This document shows, piece by piece, positions 31,885-40,948 of a DNA stretch of 64,000 nt; position 1 is the first letter of the stretch; each line of letters opens with the position of its first letter. The notes below the pieces were generated by a model. The model saw only the letters and a list, made by a program, of their open reading frames with translations. It was not told where the DNA came from and did no database searches. Location of the stretch: contig NZ_JAMBNP010000001.1 in NCBI RefSeq assembly GCF_023715145.1, positions 930,001-994,000 of the forward strand, read 5' to 3'. The stretch comes from Paenibacillus glycanilyticus (GTDB lineage Bacteria; Bacillota; Bacilli; Paenibacillales; Paenibacillaceae). Both the position numbers and the translations under genes were made by a program.

Positions 31885-34475
31885 TAAGTCAACTCCTGCA
31901 GCCTCATCTCCCGGAGCTCCGGCAGATGACCGGCAATCAGCTCCAGGGCAATAATCGTATTCAGCGACCATTGAGCCGCTTCATTGGTATTCATCCAATC
32001 AATCTCCCGCAGAGCATCGATGTGAGCCACCGACCGAGCATCCTCCTGCAGGTTAACCGCTGCAAACGAATTGCCGAGCAGAATCTCCCAGCACTTCCGG
32101 GCAGTTTCTTCATCCTTCTTGTAATAAGCGCCATAAGCAACAATCGCCGCGCTAAGCACCGGATGCTCGAATCGCTTCGCGCTGATCTGTCCGCCGGTCA
32201 GCTTATCCTTCTCTTCCTGCGACTTGTTGTAATACACGCCAAACTCCGCCATCATCTCTTCCCACTCCGGATCCTTCAGCATGCCGGCCAGCTCGAACCA
32301 TACCTGCGGACCGCCCATGCAAATCGCCAGATGCCGGCCCCAGTTATCGTCGCCCATTGGCGTCAGCACGCCTGTGCGAGGATCATAACCATAGGTTGGG
32401 CCGGAGATCAGACCGTAATTGGCTCCTTTGATACAATTAATGCCGACCAACAACTTATCCCGGTAAGAAGCATCTTCGTAACGCTCCCACTGCGTCATCC
32501 AGTTGGAGCTGAAGGCTGCCCAGTCCGGACCAACCCGGATATGGGTCGGATGCTCGTCTTTCGGGAAATAAGCCCGCATCGGATCAAGGTTAACGGTCGT
32601 GAAGTCCGAGTCCTTCATTTCGTTCATCATATCGCCTATCCGTTCATCTGCCGTCAAATAATAGAAATACCGGTGCAGGCCCGCCATGCCGATCCGAGCT
32701 TCCTTGCAGCCGCAGCCCCAATGGACCACGTTATGGCGGGAACCAAGCCCGGCATATTCGCCGAAATGGTATACGTCTACCTCGCTTGTATGTCTCGTCA
32801 TCGCTTCCGCCATCCGGAATATGTCTTCCCGGCCCGAGCGCAGAAACATGATCCACAGCCACATATTTGGCGCAAGCTCCGTGTTCTGCCAGGCGCAGCC
32901 GCCCAGATCATAATTCCATACATGCCGGACCGGATCATAGCTGTGCATGAAATCGCCGTAATCCCACAGACCATACCATTTTCGCTGCTCGACTTCCTCC
33001 TGATAGAACGTTATAATGCCGTCCAGCCTCTCCTCGAGCTGCCGCGTGACTTCCGTCGAATGATCCGGCAGGCTCCAGATCCCGAATGCTCCAGCTTCAT
33101 GATAATAATCCGGCTCGCAGACAAGCAGCGAAGGATTGTCCGTTTCCCCCCTCATCTGCTCCAGCAGCTCAGGCCCTGGCGTTTCCTCCGTGCACCACAG
33201 CATCAGCTCATTCGTATTCGCAACTCCATACGGAGTCGCGCGAAGCTCCTCTGCCCCCTCATAAGACGACTCTACGTGAGTCTTCGTATCGTAATGCCGC
33301 ATATCCATCGGCCCGCCGTCCGGCGACCACAGCCATGCCGTAAGGGAAGCCTCGGCCCCTGAACTCCCATGCACCTCAAAGCCCGACGGATGCTTCTTCC
33401 AGAAATGCCGAAGCCCGCAGGCAAGACCGCCGCCTGCTCCGCCAACATAAGCAAGCCCTCCTGCGCGATGGCCGTCCGTTACCTTCACCCAGCTGCAGCC
33501 TTCGCTTGTTCTTTTCCAAATCCGGTAATGCTCGGACGACTGCTGCATGATCTTGAAGCTGTCCCATGTGGCGGAGTCGTCCAGCAAGCTTAGGAAATAC
33601 GCATCCGCGTCAGGCTCAAAGCTAACCCTGCCGCCCGTTGTCTGCAGCTCGAACAGCTCGCGGTATTTGCCTTTTGTCCGCCGGGTATGAAGCGTCTTGG
33701 GAGATTCCGCGAATAAACCGTTGTCCCCGGAGAATCGGATATGCCGGTTATACGGCTCTCCTCTCATCGGGACGGAGAAACGGATGCCCAACCCTTTAAT
33801 AAAATCCTCGTTTGGATTGCCGTCATAGAAGAACGTATGTACAATCCGGATCGTCTCAAGGCCGGCATACACATACAGCCTCATGGAAAAAGGCAGCCAT
33901 TCCCGCGAACCGGCGGTCGCGCGATGCCTTCCGTCAAGCTTCACAACGGCCCGGACCGGCCCTTGCTGCTCAACCGTTAATCGGTACACCCTGCTCTCGA
34001 ACGGTTCCTGCCGGATCGTCCTTACGCCGGATGCCTCGCTCACGCTTTCCTTCAAGCAGATCAACTCACCGCCGCTGCACACTTCAATGCCATTGCGGGT
34101 AACGCTGCGCAGCCAATGGCTGCCCTGCTTGCCCAACGTGCAGACCATCGCGCCCGTATCCAGTTGAACCGTATCGTCCGTCTCCGTCACCGTAACGCTT
34201 AACGACGGGATAACGGCCTCCCCCTTCGTCAAGGTGTAATGATCCGCTCTGCCGCCTGTCCCTGCCGCTGCATGCGCGGACCATTTCACGCTTCCGTCCG
34301 GCCAGTAGGCTGTTGCCCAATGCTGCATCGGGACCGGTTCATCCAGGCTCGTCGCAAGACGCAAAGCCTCGTCACGCTGAAGCTCGCCTTCCTTCCAGGG
34401 AACCCCCCAGGTGATACCAACCGGCAATGCATGCTGCTGCGGCGATAAGCTGTGCAATTGAATCGTTTTGTCCAT
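31884..34475 (-). CDS. PL26/YetA-like exo-rhamnogalacturonan lyase
   Basis: Intracellular enzyme of 863 residues. It resembles YetA and the fungal rhamnogalacturonan exolyase PcRGLX (PL26), with an N-terminal RIFT-barrel, a central region, and an alpha/alpha toroid in the C-terminal half. Recognisable segments are GITWGVPWKEGEL, YWPDGSVKWSAHAA, the KWYGLWDYGDFMHSYD and WQNTELAPNMWLWIMFLRSG blocks, and VVHWGCGCKEARIG. It lacks a signal peptide. It is the first gene of the operon 34475 to 27954, preceded by a clear promoter with AraC-type direct repeats. Expected role: release of unsaturated disaccharides from imported rhamnogalacturonan fragments by beta-elimination. Confidence 0.88.
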   Translation of the reverse strand: MDKTIQLHSLSPQQHALPVGITWGVPWKEGELQRDEALRLATSLDEPVPMQHWATAYWPDGSVKWSAHAAAGTGGRADHYTLTKGEAVIPSLSVTVTETDDTVQLDTGAMVCTLGKQGSHWLRSVTRNGIEVCSGGELICLKESVSEASGVRTIRQEPFESRVYRLTVEQQGPVRAVVKLDGRHRATAGSREWLPFSMRLYVYAGLETIRIVHTFFYDGNPNEDFIKGLGIRFSVPMRGEPYNRHIRFSGDNGLFAESPKTLHTRRTKGKYRELFELQTTGGRVSFEPDADAYFLSLLDDSATWDSFKIMQQSSEHYRIWKRTSEGCSWVKVTDGHRAGGLAYVGGAGGGLACGLRHFWKKHPSGFEVHGSSGAEASLTAWLWSPDGGPMDMRHYDTKTHVESSYEGAEELRATPYGVANTNELMLWCTEETPGPELLEQMRGETDNPSLLVCEPDYYHEAGAFGIWSLPDHSTEVTRQLEERLDGIITFYQEEVEQRKWYGLWDYGDFMHSYDPVRHVWNYDLGGCAWQNTELAPNMWLWIMFLRSGREDIFRMAEAMTRHTSEVDVYHFGEYAGLGSRHNVVHWGCGCKEARIGMAGLHRYFYYLTADERIGDMMNEMKDSDFTTVNLDPMRAYFPKDEHPTHIRVGPDWAAFSSNWMTQWERYEDASYRDKLLVGINCIKGANYGLISGPTYGYDPRTGVLTPMGDDNWGRHLAICMGGPQVWFELAGMLKDPEWEEMMAEFGVYYNKSQEEKDKLTGGQISAKRFEHPVLSAAIVAYGAYYKKDEETARKCWEILLGNSFAAVNLQEDARSVAHIDALREIDWMNTNEAAQWSLNTIIALELIAGHLPELREMRLQELT

Positions 34476-34505
34476 TTGCCCTCGTCTCCTTCTCCCGTTT
34501 GCCCC

Positions 34506-34534
34506 ATTGTAGAAAACCGCGGATTAATCCTCAA
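34506..34534 (-). promoter_or_regulatory. Promoter of the PL26 operon
   Basis: TTGAGG (34529-34534) and TACAAT (34506-34511) on the minus strand are 17 bases apart and 30 bases before the PL26 start codon. Confidence 0.7.
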
Positions 34535-34538
34535 TGAG

Positions 34539-34580
34539 ACATTATTGCAGAAGGGGCTGAGTGCATTTGCACATTATTGC
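34539..34580. promoter_or_regulatory. Direct repeats abutting the PL26 -35 box, candidate AraC site
   Basis: ACATTATTGC occurs at 34539-34548 and again at 34571-34580, 32 bases (three helical turns) apart, starting four bases upstream of the -35. The position fits class II activation by the AraC regulator whose gene ends 20 bases further up. Confidence 0.6.
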
Positions 34581-34599
34581 GCCGTTTGCACGATCTTGC

Positions 34600-36930
34600 T
34601 CACAGATGCTGGCTCTGCTCCCGGTAGCTTGTTGGCGTCATGCCTTCGAGTTTCTTGAATATCCGATTGAAGTAGCTGTGCTGGTAGCCGACCTGCTCCG
34701 CTACATCGTTAATTTTCATTTCCGAATCGCGCAGCAGCTCCTTCGCTTTCTCGATCCGCAGCTCAGTCAAATAATCAATAAAGTTCTTGCCGGTAACCAC
34801 CTTAAACGATTTGCTCAGATAAAAAGGATTCGTGCCAATATGCTCGGCACAGTTATCCAGCGAGATGTCCTGCCTGTAATTCTGCTGCAGATAAATCATT
34901 GCCCCTTCAATCAGGCGCTTCACCTCGGAGCCCGCGCGGCAGGATAATTCCTTCTGATAAGGCGCCAGCACCTTATCCTTGAACCAGGCATGCATCCGCT
35001 TCGGCTCCCGGATTTGCGACAGCTGCTCATACAGATTGGCTCCCTTGAACAGCCGGTTCGGATTCACGCCGGAGACCATAATGACATGCTGGATATTGCC
35101 AAGAAGATGCAGCATCCCCTGCTGCACGTCTATTTCCTTGGCTCCGGCGCCGGACAGCGCACCCACGAATGCTCCCAGAAGCTCGCTCGCCTCCTCTTCT
35201 TTTCCTGTCCGAAGGGCTTGAATAAGCTCACGCTCCAGGGTGAAAGGATACTGCGGCTCCGCCCAGGCCTCACCGTCCAGCACCCCCTGCTCCATATGGA
35301 TAATCTGGTTGGAGCTGTCGCAGTTGCGGTAGCTGACTGCCTGCTTCACCCGCTCGAACTCGTTCGGAAGATCGGAAATATGGGCGGTCTGGCGGCTGAC
35401 GGCCAGCGTCACCCTCATGCGCAAGATCCGGTTAACCGAGGTCGTTAATTCCTCGCTGAACGCTTCAACCGCTTCCTTAAGCGAGCTTCCCTCCGGAACA
35501 AGCAGCACAATGCCTGCCGTCAAATCATGAAAGTTAAGCGTATCGCTTTGTTCGAAATGCTTGGAAACCAGCTCCTTCATCATATTAACGGCCGCAAAGG
35601 TAACAAGCCCCTCGTCGCCGCTCCTGAACGTTTCATCCATATGGGCGATTCCGTTTAACTGAATAAACAAGACGGCAAAGTGACGGCTGTGTACATCCCA
35701 TTTGAACTTTTCCATGCGCCTTAGCAAATCTTCTTCCGAATACGCGTACAGGTACCCTTGCAGCAGCTGATGCAGGAAGCTTTCCTTCACATGCGGGAGC
35801 TGCTCGGCGAGCTTGGAATTCAGCTCAAGCCGCTCCTTATGAAGGTATTGATACTGCTGCTCGATGAGCGTAAACTCGTCATCCTTCCCCGACCAGGCTG
35901 CCTCTCCGGAATGCCCGCCAAGCAGTGCTCCAAGCCGCTTCACCGGCGAATAAATCCGGTGCGAAGCGAGCCATGACAGCAAAGCCGCGAGCAGCAGGGC
36001 AATCAGACTTACGGTAATAATAAGCTTCGAAATAAACATAACCGGCGACATGATGCTGTTGATCGGTGACGCCGATACATACAGCCATTCATCGGAAATT
36101 CTCGACAAGCTGCCGTAGGATACCGTATACGTCGAGCCCTTCCAGTTGAAGAAGAAGGAGCCTTTCTCGGTGTTCATGCCATCAATCTTCTCGTGCAGGG
36201 CTTGAACAAACGGATCATTGGAAGCGCTTCCGTTAGCAGAAACGAAAAGATCCCCCGATTTCTGCTGAAGGAATGCTTCTCCCTCGTAATAAGGCGTCAT
36301 CGTCTGAAGGAGGCTGGCGATCTTCTCGCTGTCAAACCGGAAGACCAGCACGCCAAACGGATTTGGGCTTCCGCCCGGGATATGGTGAACCAAGGTGAGA
36401 TCCTTCTCGCCCGGATGGGCCCAGTCAAATGCCCAATCCGTCCAATAAGTCAGGTTTTTGCCGTGAATCAGCTTGCTGTATATACTTTTGTCCTGCTGGG
36501 TTTGCAGCGGCGTATATTCGGGATTGAACAGGACCTGGCTCTCGCTGCCTACGAACAGCTCGGCCTTCTTGACCAAAGCATTGGAGCCCTGCATGGCGAT
36601 CAGCGTCTTCGTAATGTCATCCGTTCTTTTGAATTCGCGGACGAAGTCCAGTCCGTTCAGGCTGTAGTCAAACTTATTGTCGAAGGCCCAGTGGGAAAGC
36701 AGAAGCTCCAAGTTGCTTAACTGATCATCCATTTGTTCGGATCGTTGTTCAATCTGCTGGTAATGAAGCTGCAGCAGCTCGCTTTCTACCCGTCCGCCGG
36801 CCATCCAATAAATAAGTGCCCCGATAATGAGTCCGGGAATGCCGGAAACGATGAAAATCATAATTAAGCTTTTTCTGAAAAAGCGTCCTTTGCCGGATTT
36901 TATCCACCAAATTTTCTTTCCATGGAGCAT
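34600..36930 (-). CDS. Membrane-bound AraC-family regulator (YesS type)
   Basis: Regulator of 776 residues spanning the membrane. Start ATG 36930 has GGGGG six bases upstream. One hydrophobic segment lies near residues 22-44 (LIMIFIVSGIPGLIIGALIYW), another near 310-330 (LIITVSLIALLLAALLSWLA), with a Cache-like extracellular sensor in between. A large cytoplasmic linker follows. The C-terminal 100 residues are the double AraC helix-turn-helix (ISLDNCAEHIGTNPFYLSKS, then INDVAEQVGYQHSYFNRIFK). It sits between the transport genes and the PL26 operon, and its likely target is the pair of direct repeats just downstream. Confidence 0.92.
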   Translation of the reverse strand: MLHGKKIWWIKSGKGRFFRKSLIMIFIVSGIPGLIIGALIYWMAGGRVESELLQLHYQQIEQRSEQMDDQLSNLELLLSHWAFDNKFDYSLNGLDFVREFKRTDDITKTLIAMQGSNALVKKAELFVGSESQVLFNPEYTPLQTQQDKSIYSKLIHGKNLTYWTDWAFDWAHPGEKDLTLVHHIPGGSPNPFGVLVFRFDSEKIASLLQTMTPYYEGEAFLQQKSGDLFVSANGSASNDPFVQALHEKIDGMNTEKGSFFFNWKGSTYTVSYGSLSRISDEWLYVSASPINSIMSPVMFISKLIITVSLIALLLAALLSWLASHRIYSPVKRLGALLGGHSGEAAWSGKDDEFTLIEQQYQYLHKERLELNSKLAEQLPHVKESFLHQLLQGYLYAYSEEDLLRRMEKFKWDVHSRHFAVLFIQLNGIAHMDETFRSGDEGLVTFAAVNMMKELVSKHFEQSDTLNFHDLTAGIVLLVPEGSSLKEAVEAFSEELTTSVNRILRMRVTLAVSRQTAHISDLPNEFERVKQAVSYRNCDSSNQIIHMEQGVLDGEAWAEPQYPFTLERELIQALRTGKEEEASELLGAFVGALSGAGAKEIDVQQGMLHLLGNIQHVIMVSGVNPNRLFKGANLYEQLSQIREPKRMHAWFKDKVLAPYQKELSCRAGSEVKRLIEGAMIYLQQNYRQDISLDNCAEHIGTNPFYLSKSFKVVTGKNFIDYLTELRIEKAKELLRDSEMKINDVAEQVGYQHSYFNRIFKKLEGMTPTSYREQSQHL

Positions 36931-37046
36931 CCTATTCCCCCGTTCCTTTCAGTTATAAATTTGACCTTATAATAGATTCCAATAAAATGGAAGCAGGAAT
37001 TTCAGACTATTTTGTATAATTATCCGTGAATTTTCAATAATCATGC

Positions 37047-37086
37047 CAAAACACCCATCCTCCCGAGGGAGTTTTGATGGGTGTTT
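37047..37086 (-). terminator. Terminator after the sugar-binding protein gene
   Basis: AAACACCCATC (37049-37059) pairs perfectly with GATGGGTGTTT (37076-37086), with CTCCC/GGGAG pairing inside. It separates the transporter operon from the AraC gene. Confidence 0.8.
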
Positions 37087-37103
37087 AAGCCTAGTTATTC
37101 TAC

Positions 37104-38693
37104 TTATTTCGCAGTTGCCGCGTACAGCTCGTTCATCTCTTTCACGAGATCGTCGCCGCCGGATTTTTTCCAGGTTTCGAAGGCGGCAAGGAGGCCTGCC
37201 TCATCGGTTTGACCAACGATAAATTTGATGCGAGCATCGTTGATGATGTTATCCAGCTGCTGGCCCTTCTGCGAGTAAACGTCGGAGATAAACGGCTCGG
37301 CCGGATTCGGTACAATGTACTGCTCGGCTTCCTTCTGAATCTCCGTCGTTTGCAGACGAAGCGGCGTTTGCTGCACGGTGCGTCCGCGCCCGGCCGGAAT
37401 GAACGGAAGCATCTGGTTGAGGCCTTCCACTTCGGATTCCAGCAGCGCGGCATCCTTGCTGAGCACGATGGATTCTCCGTCCAGCGTATAATGCTTGCCC
37501 TCAATTCCATAGCCGGCCAGAGTCGTCAGATCGTCATCATTCATTTGATCCAGGAATTTGAGCACGCGCTTCAGCTCCTCTTCCGTCTTGACCGTCCCCT
37601 TCGGAATCGCCAGCAGGCCGGAGAAGCCCGAGGTTGGCAATGCTTTCAGCGTGCCGTCGGCGCCTGTTACGCCAATCATATTGTCCATGTATTGGGCATC
37701 CGGATTATCCTTGCTCTCTTTCGCAAGCGCCGCGTGAATCTTATCTTCAATCCGGCCGGCGGTATCCGTAACGTCTACAATGACGCCGGCTTGGCCGTTA
37801 ACCACCGGATCCACCCATTTCGCCGAATCAAATACCGCAAAGTCCTGATTGATCAGCTTCTCGTCATACAGCTTTTTCATGAATTTCAGAGCTTCCAGAT
37901 ATTCCGGGGTCTGATGCTCCGGTACCAGCTTGCCGTCTATATCCGCCCATTTGTTTGGCGCCCCGAACCAGAGCTTGATCGTGTCGAAGGCGCTCGCCCA
38001 GCCGCCGGTCCACTTCACCAGCACCATGCCGTACGTATCGTCCTTGCCGTTCCTGTCCGGATCCTTCTCTTTAAAGGCCTTCAGCATGTTGTAAAAATCA
38101 TCAATCGTCTTCGGCTGCTCAAGTCCTACCGCCTCCAGCCAATCCTTGCGGTAGACAATGCCGTTGCGGCCAAGAGCGCGTCCGCGGTAAATACCGTAGT
38201 TCTTGCCGTCGATGGAGGAGTTGTTCATGATGACCTCGTTCGACTGGCTTAAGTTCGGATAATCCTTCAGATAAGGGCCAAGCTCCCAGAAAGCGCCGGA
38301 TCTGACGGCGTTTACGAAGCTCGGATCCTTCGACCCTGGAACAAAAATAATTTCGGGAAGCTTCGTAGACGCAAGCGTAATGTTGAATTTATCCCCGTAG
38401 GAGGCGTTAGGCACCCATTCCAGATGAATGTTGGTGTTGGTCAGCTTCTCGATCTCAGTTACGACAGGACCGTCATCCTTCGGGAAGTTGGTCTTGAAGA
38501 TCGGCAGCATAATGCTGATATCAAGCGGCTTCTCGGCGGCGGCTTCCGTTGTTGCCGCTGCGGATGCCGTTGCTCCTGCGGACTCTTCCGGCTTGGCCGT
38601 TTCTTCTTTGTTTCCGCTGCAGCCGGCAATGGCTGTCATGGCCAAGGTTCCAAGAGCTGCTGTTGCTACCCACTTTTGCGTTTTTTTGTTCAT
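37104..38693 (-). CDS. LplA-type sugar-binding lipoprotein
   Basis: Extracellular solute-binding protein of 529 residues, the large LplA/YtcQ type. Lipobox TAIAGC, then a Lys/Ala/Glu-rich linker. Core blocks include DISIMLPIFKTNFPKDDGP, GIYRGRALGRNGIVYRKDWL, DDTYGMVLVKWTGGWASAFD and GRGRTVQQTPLR. It has no ribosome-site peculiarity. It works with the LplB and YtcP permeases immediately upstream. Unusually for this class it is the last gene of the transporter rather than the first, separated from the YtcP gene by a 124-base gap. In Bacillus the Lpl system imports rhamnogalacturonan-derived oligomers. Confidence 0.92.
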   Translation of the reverse strand: MNKKTQKWVATAALGTLAMTAIAGCSGNKEETAKPEESAGATASAAATTEAAAEKPLDISIMLPIFKTNFPKDDGPVVTEIEKLTNTNIHLEWVPNASYGDKFNITLASTKLPEIIFVPGSKDPSFVNAVRSGAFWELGPYLKDYPNLSQSNEVIMNNSSIDGKNYGIYRGRALGRNGIVYRKDWLEAVGLEQPKTIDDFYNMLKAFKEKDPDRNGKDDTYGMVLVKWTGGWASAFDTIKLWFGAPNKWADIDGKLVPEHQTPEYLEALKFMKKLYDEKLINQDFAVFDSAKWVDPVVNGQAGVIVDVTDTAGRIEDKIHAALAKESKDNPDAQYMDNMIGVTGADGTLKALPTSGFSGLLAIPKGTVKTEEELKRVLKFLDQMNDDDLTTLAGYGIEGKHYTLDGESIVLSKDAALLESEVEGLNQMLPFIPAGRGRTVQQTPLRLQTTEIQKEAEQYIVPNPAEPFISDVYSQKGQQLDNIINDARIKFIVGQTDEAGLLAAFETWKKSGGDDLVKEMNELYAATAK

Positions 38694-38817
38694 CTCTACT
38701 AGCGCCTCCTAAAAAAGAATGATGAAACCATTTTCACTTCGCAACAATCAACTTAAAGAATGTGTTCTCACTGCGCGTAAGCTTAAGCTAACATTGCTGC
38801 CTATATCGCAATCCGGA

Positions 38818-39708
38818 TTACCCCTTCACCGAGCCAATCAAGACCCCTTTGGCGAAATGCTTCTGAAGGAACGGATAGACGAGCAAAATGGGAATGGTGC
38901 CTATAACGATAACCGCCATCTTGATGGATTGATCCGGCGGAGCCACAAAGTTCGGATCCATCGAATTGATGTCGCCGGCAGCCGTCTGCGACAGCAGCAC
39001 GATCTGTCTGAGCATAACCTGCAGAGGCCATTTTTGCGGATCATTAATGTACAGCAAGGCGGAATAGAAATTATTCCAATGCCCCACCGCATAAAACAAG
39101 GTAAACGTCGCAAGCACCGGCATCGAGAGCGGAAGAACGATTTTCCATAGCAGCCCAAGCTCCGTGCAGCCGTCAATCTTGGCCGCTTCCTCCAGCTCGG
39201 CGGGCAGCTCCTGGAAGAAGTTCTTCACGATAATCAGATTAAACGCGCTGATCGCACCCGGCAGCATCAAGGCCCAGAAGGTATCAAGCAGGTGAAGATC
39301 GCGCACGACCAGATAGGTCGGAATGAGACCTCCGCCGAACAGCATCGAGAAGACAATCAGGTTAAGCACTGTATTGCGTCCCATCAAATTGCGCTTGGAT
39401 AAGGCATACGCCATGGTTACCGTAAAGAACAGATTCACTAATGTACCAAGGACCGTCACGTACAGGGATACCTTGATGCTTTGCAAAATCGTGTCCGTTG
39501 AGAAAATAAACTGGTAAGCCGCCGTTGTGAACGTCTCGGGAATAAGGAATACGGCTCTCTTCGTTAATTCCGCATCGGATGCGAAAGATCCCGCTATGAT
39601 GTATATAAAAGGCAGCACGGCGAGCAGGCTGATGGCGCCCAGCACGACCATGTTCGTAATATCAAACGCCGTTCCGGATGCGCTTTTGTATTGTTTTGTC
39701 ACGGACAT
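38818..39708 (-). CDS. YtcP/LplC-type ABC permease
   Basis: CUT1 permease of 296 residues with six membrane segments. Start ATG 39708 is chosen because GGAGGAAAGGAG sits in the first codons of the longer frame. The EAA loop is PAELEEAAKIDGCTELGLLWK. C-terminal end KHFAKGVLIGSVKG is the classic YtcP ending. It is preceded by the LplB-type gene 20 bases upstream and followed by the binding-protein gene. A segment of 124 bases without a gene separates it from that gene; it holds an AGCTTAAGCT palindrome and nothing else I can name. Confidence 0.94.
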   Translation of the reverse strand: MSVTKQYKSASGTAFDITNMVVLGAISLLAVLPFIYIIAGSFASDAELTKRAVFLIPETFTTAAYQFIFSTDTILQSIKVSLYVTVLGTLVNLFFTVTMAYALSKRNLMGRNTVLNLIVFSMLFGGGLIPTYLVVRDLHLLDTFWALMLPGAISAFNLIIVKNFFQELPAELEEAAKIDGCTELGLLWKIVLPLSMPVLATFTLFYAVGHWNNFYSALLYINDPQKWPLQVMLRQIVLLSQTAAGDINSMDPNFVAPPDQSIKMAVIVIGTIPILLVYPFLQKHFAKGVLIGSVKG

Positions 39709-39728
39709 CTTCTCCTTTCCTCCAGGCA

Positions 39729-40700
39729 TTAATAGATACCGGATTGTCCAAACCGCTTAGCCAGCCAGTTCGCTCCAAGCACGAGGGTGACGCCGATCAC
39801 TGCCTTGAACAAGCCCACCGCCGTACTGTAGCTGAACGCCCCTTGCGTAATGCCCATCATATAGACATAGGTATCGAATACTTCCGCCGTCTCCCGGTTA
39901 AGAGGGTTCAGCATGAGGAAGATTTGCTCGAAACCGTTATCCAGCACATCGCCCATCCGCAGAATCAGCAGAATAATAATCGTGCTTCGGATCGACGGAA
40001 GCGTAATATGCCACAGCTGCCTCCACCGGTTCGCCCCGTCCGTTATCGCCGCTTCGTACTGCTCGACATCCACACCGGCAAGCGCCGCCAAAAAGATGAT
40101 GGTGCCAAAACCGGTTTCCTTCCAGATCGTCTGCATAATAATCATCGGCCTGAACCAATCCGGATTCGCCAGAAAGTCGATCTTCGTTCCCGTATATTTG
40201 AGCAGCAGCTCGTTGATCAGACCACCTTCGGTCGTCAGGAACACGTAGGTCAAGCTGGCCACAATGACAAGCGAGATGAAATGCGGGATGTAGATCAGCG
40301 TCTGCACGATTCTTTTGAAGAAAGCCAGCCTAAGCTCGTTTAATAGAAGGGCCAATATAATAGGTGCCGGGAAATAGAACACCAGATTGTATAAGGAGAG
40401 TATTAAAGTGTTTCGCAGCAGCATGAAAAATTCGGGATTCGTGAAGAACACGTGAAAATGATCCAGTCCTACCCAATCGCTCTTCCAGAAGCCGAGGAAG
40501 GGCTGATAGTTTTTGAAAGCCAGAAGCACGCCCCACATGGGCACGTATTTAAAAATAATGAAGTATAACAGGCCTGGAGTTAAAAGCAAGTACAGCCACT
40601 TGTCTTTCCTGAGTCTCCCCAGCACGTTAGGTCGTCTTCTCTTTGAGATCGTTGTCTCCTGCATCATTGGAATCTGGCCGGGAGCAGCCGCCTGCTTCAT
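39729..40700 (-). CDS. LplB-type ABC permease
   Basis: CUT1 permease of 323 residues, first gene of the transporter operon. Segments begin with YLLLTPGLLYFIIFKYVPMW, and the EAA loop reads DVEQYEAAITDGANRWRQLW. It has the LplB hallmark MWGVLLAFKNYQPFLG. The ribosome site GGAGG is nine bases before ATG 40700. A motif related to two other transporter promoters lies 75 bases upstream. The cytosolic ATPase is not encoded here. Confidence 0.94.
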   Translation of the reverse strand: MKQAAAPGQIPMMQETTISKRRRPNVLGRLRKDKWLYLLLTPGLLYFIIFKYVPMWGVLLAFKNYQPFLGFWKSDWVGLDHFHVFFTNPEFFMLLRNTLILSLYNLVFYFPAPIILALLLNELRLAFFKRIVQTLIYIPHFISLVIVASLTYVFLTTEGGLINELLLKYTGTKIDFLANPDWFRPMIIMQTIWKETGFGTIIFLAALAGVDVEQYEAAITDGANRWRQLWHITLPSIRSTIIILLILRMGDVLDNGFEQIFLMLNPLNRETAEVFDTYVYMMGITQGAFSYSTAVGLFKAVIGVTLVLGANWLAKRFGQSGIY

Positions 40701-40771
40701 TTCAAGTCACCTCCAAGTTTTGATCGCAACCGCATGCCCTTATTATTGAGTCTCCCGGCCTTTCCGCCAAT

Positions 40772-40790
40772 CGGACATTTTTGAGAAAGC
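40772..40790 (-). promoter_or_regulatory. GCTTTCTCAAAAATGTCCG motif upstream of the LplB operon
   Basis: The minus strand reads GCTTTCTCAAAAATGTCCG, close to motifs at 53835-53854 and 12855-12887, each upstream of a sugar transporter operon. Distances to start codons are about 75-140 bases. Possible AraC/YesN-family site. Confidence 0.45.
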
Positions 40791-40833
40791 CCTTACATTC
40801 GCTTGGGACAAGCGTAAATCAATAAAATGCAAA

Positions 40834-40863
40834 CCCGTCAAAATAGTAGAAAGTCCCGTCAAA
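40834..40863. promoter_or_regulatory. Direct repeats CCCGTCAAA, 21 bases apart
   Basis: CCCGTCAAA at 40834-40842 and again at 40855-40863 lie exactly two helical turns apart, in the divergent region between the LplB operon and the GH42 gene remnant. The geometry fits an AraC-type activator site for either gene. Confidence 0.5.
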
Positions 40864-40881
40864 CCGGGCAAAATTGTACGA

Positions 40882-40910
40882 TTGTTCCCGACTGTTTGAG
40901 CGCCTATATT
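40882..40910 (+). promoter_or_regulatory. Promoter of the broken GH42 gene
   Basis: TTGTTC (40882-40887) and TATATT (40905-40910) are 17 bases apart, about 40 bases before the GH42 start. The CCCGTCAAA repeats lie directly upstream. Confidence 0.55.
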
Positions 40911-40948
40911 GTAACTGCACACGATTTCAGAGGAATAGGGGTTGGAGT

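Noticed and set aside
31926-33362. Long plus-strand open frame of 478 codons opposite the PL26 gene
   Set aside because: It is antisense to a clearly recognised enzyme, has no ribosome site, and its composition (Arg, His, Ile-rich) is typical of a shadow frame.
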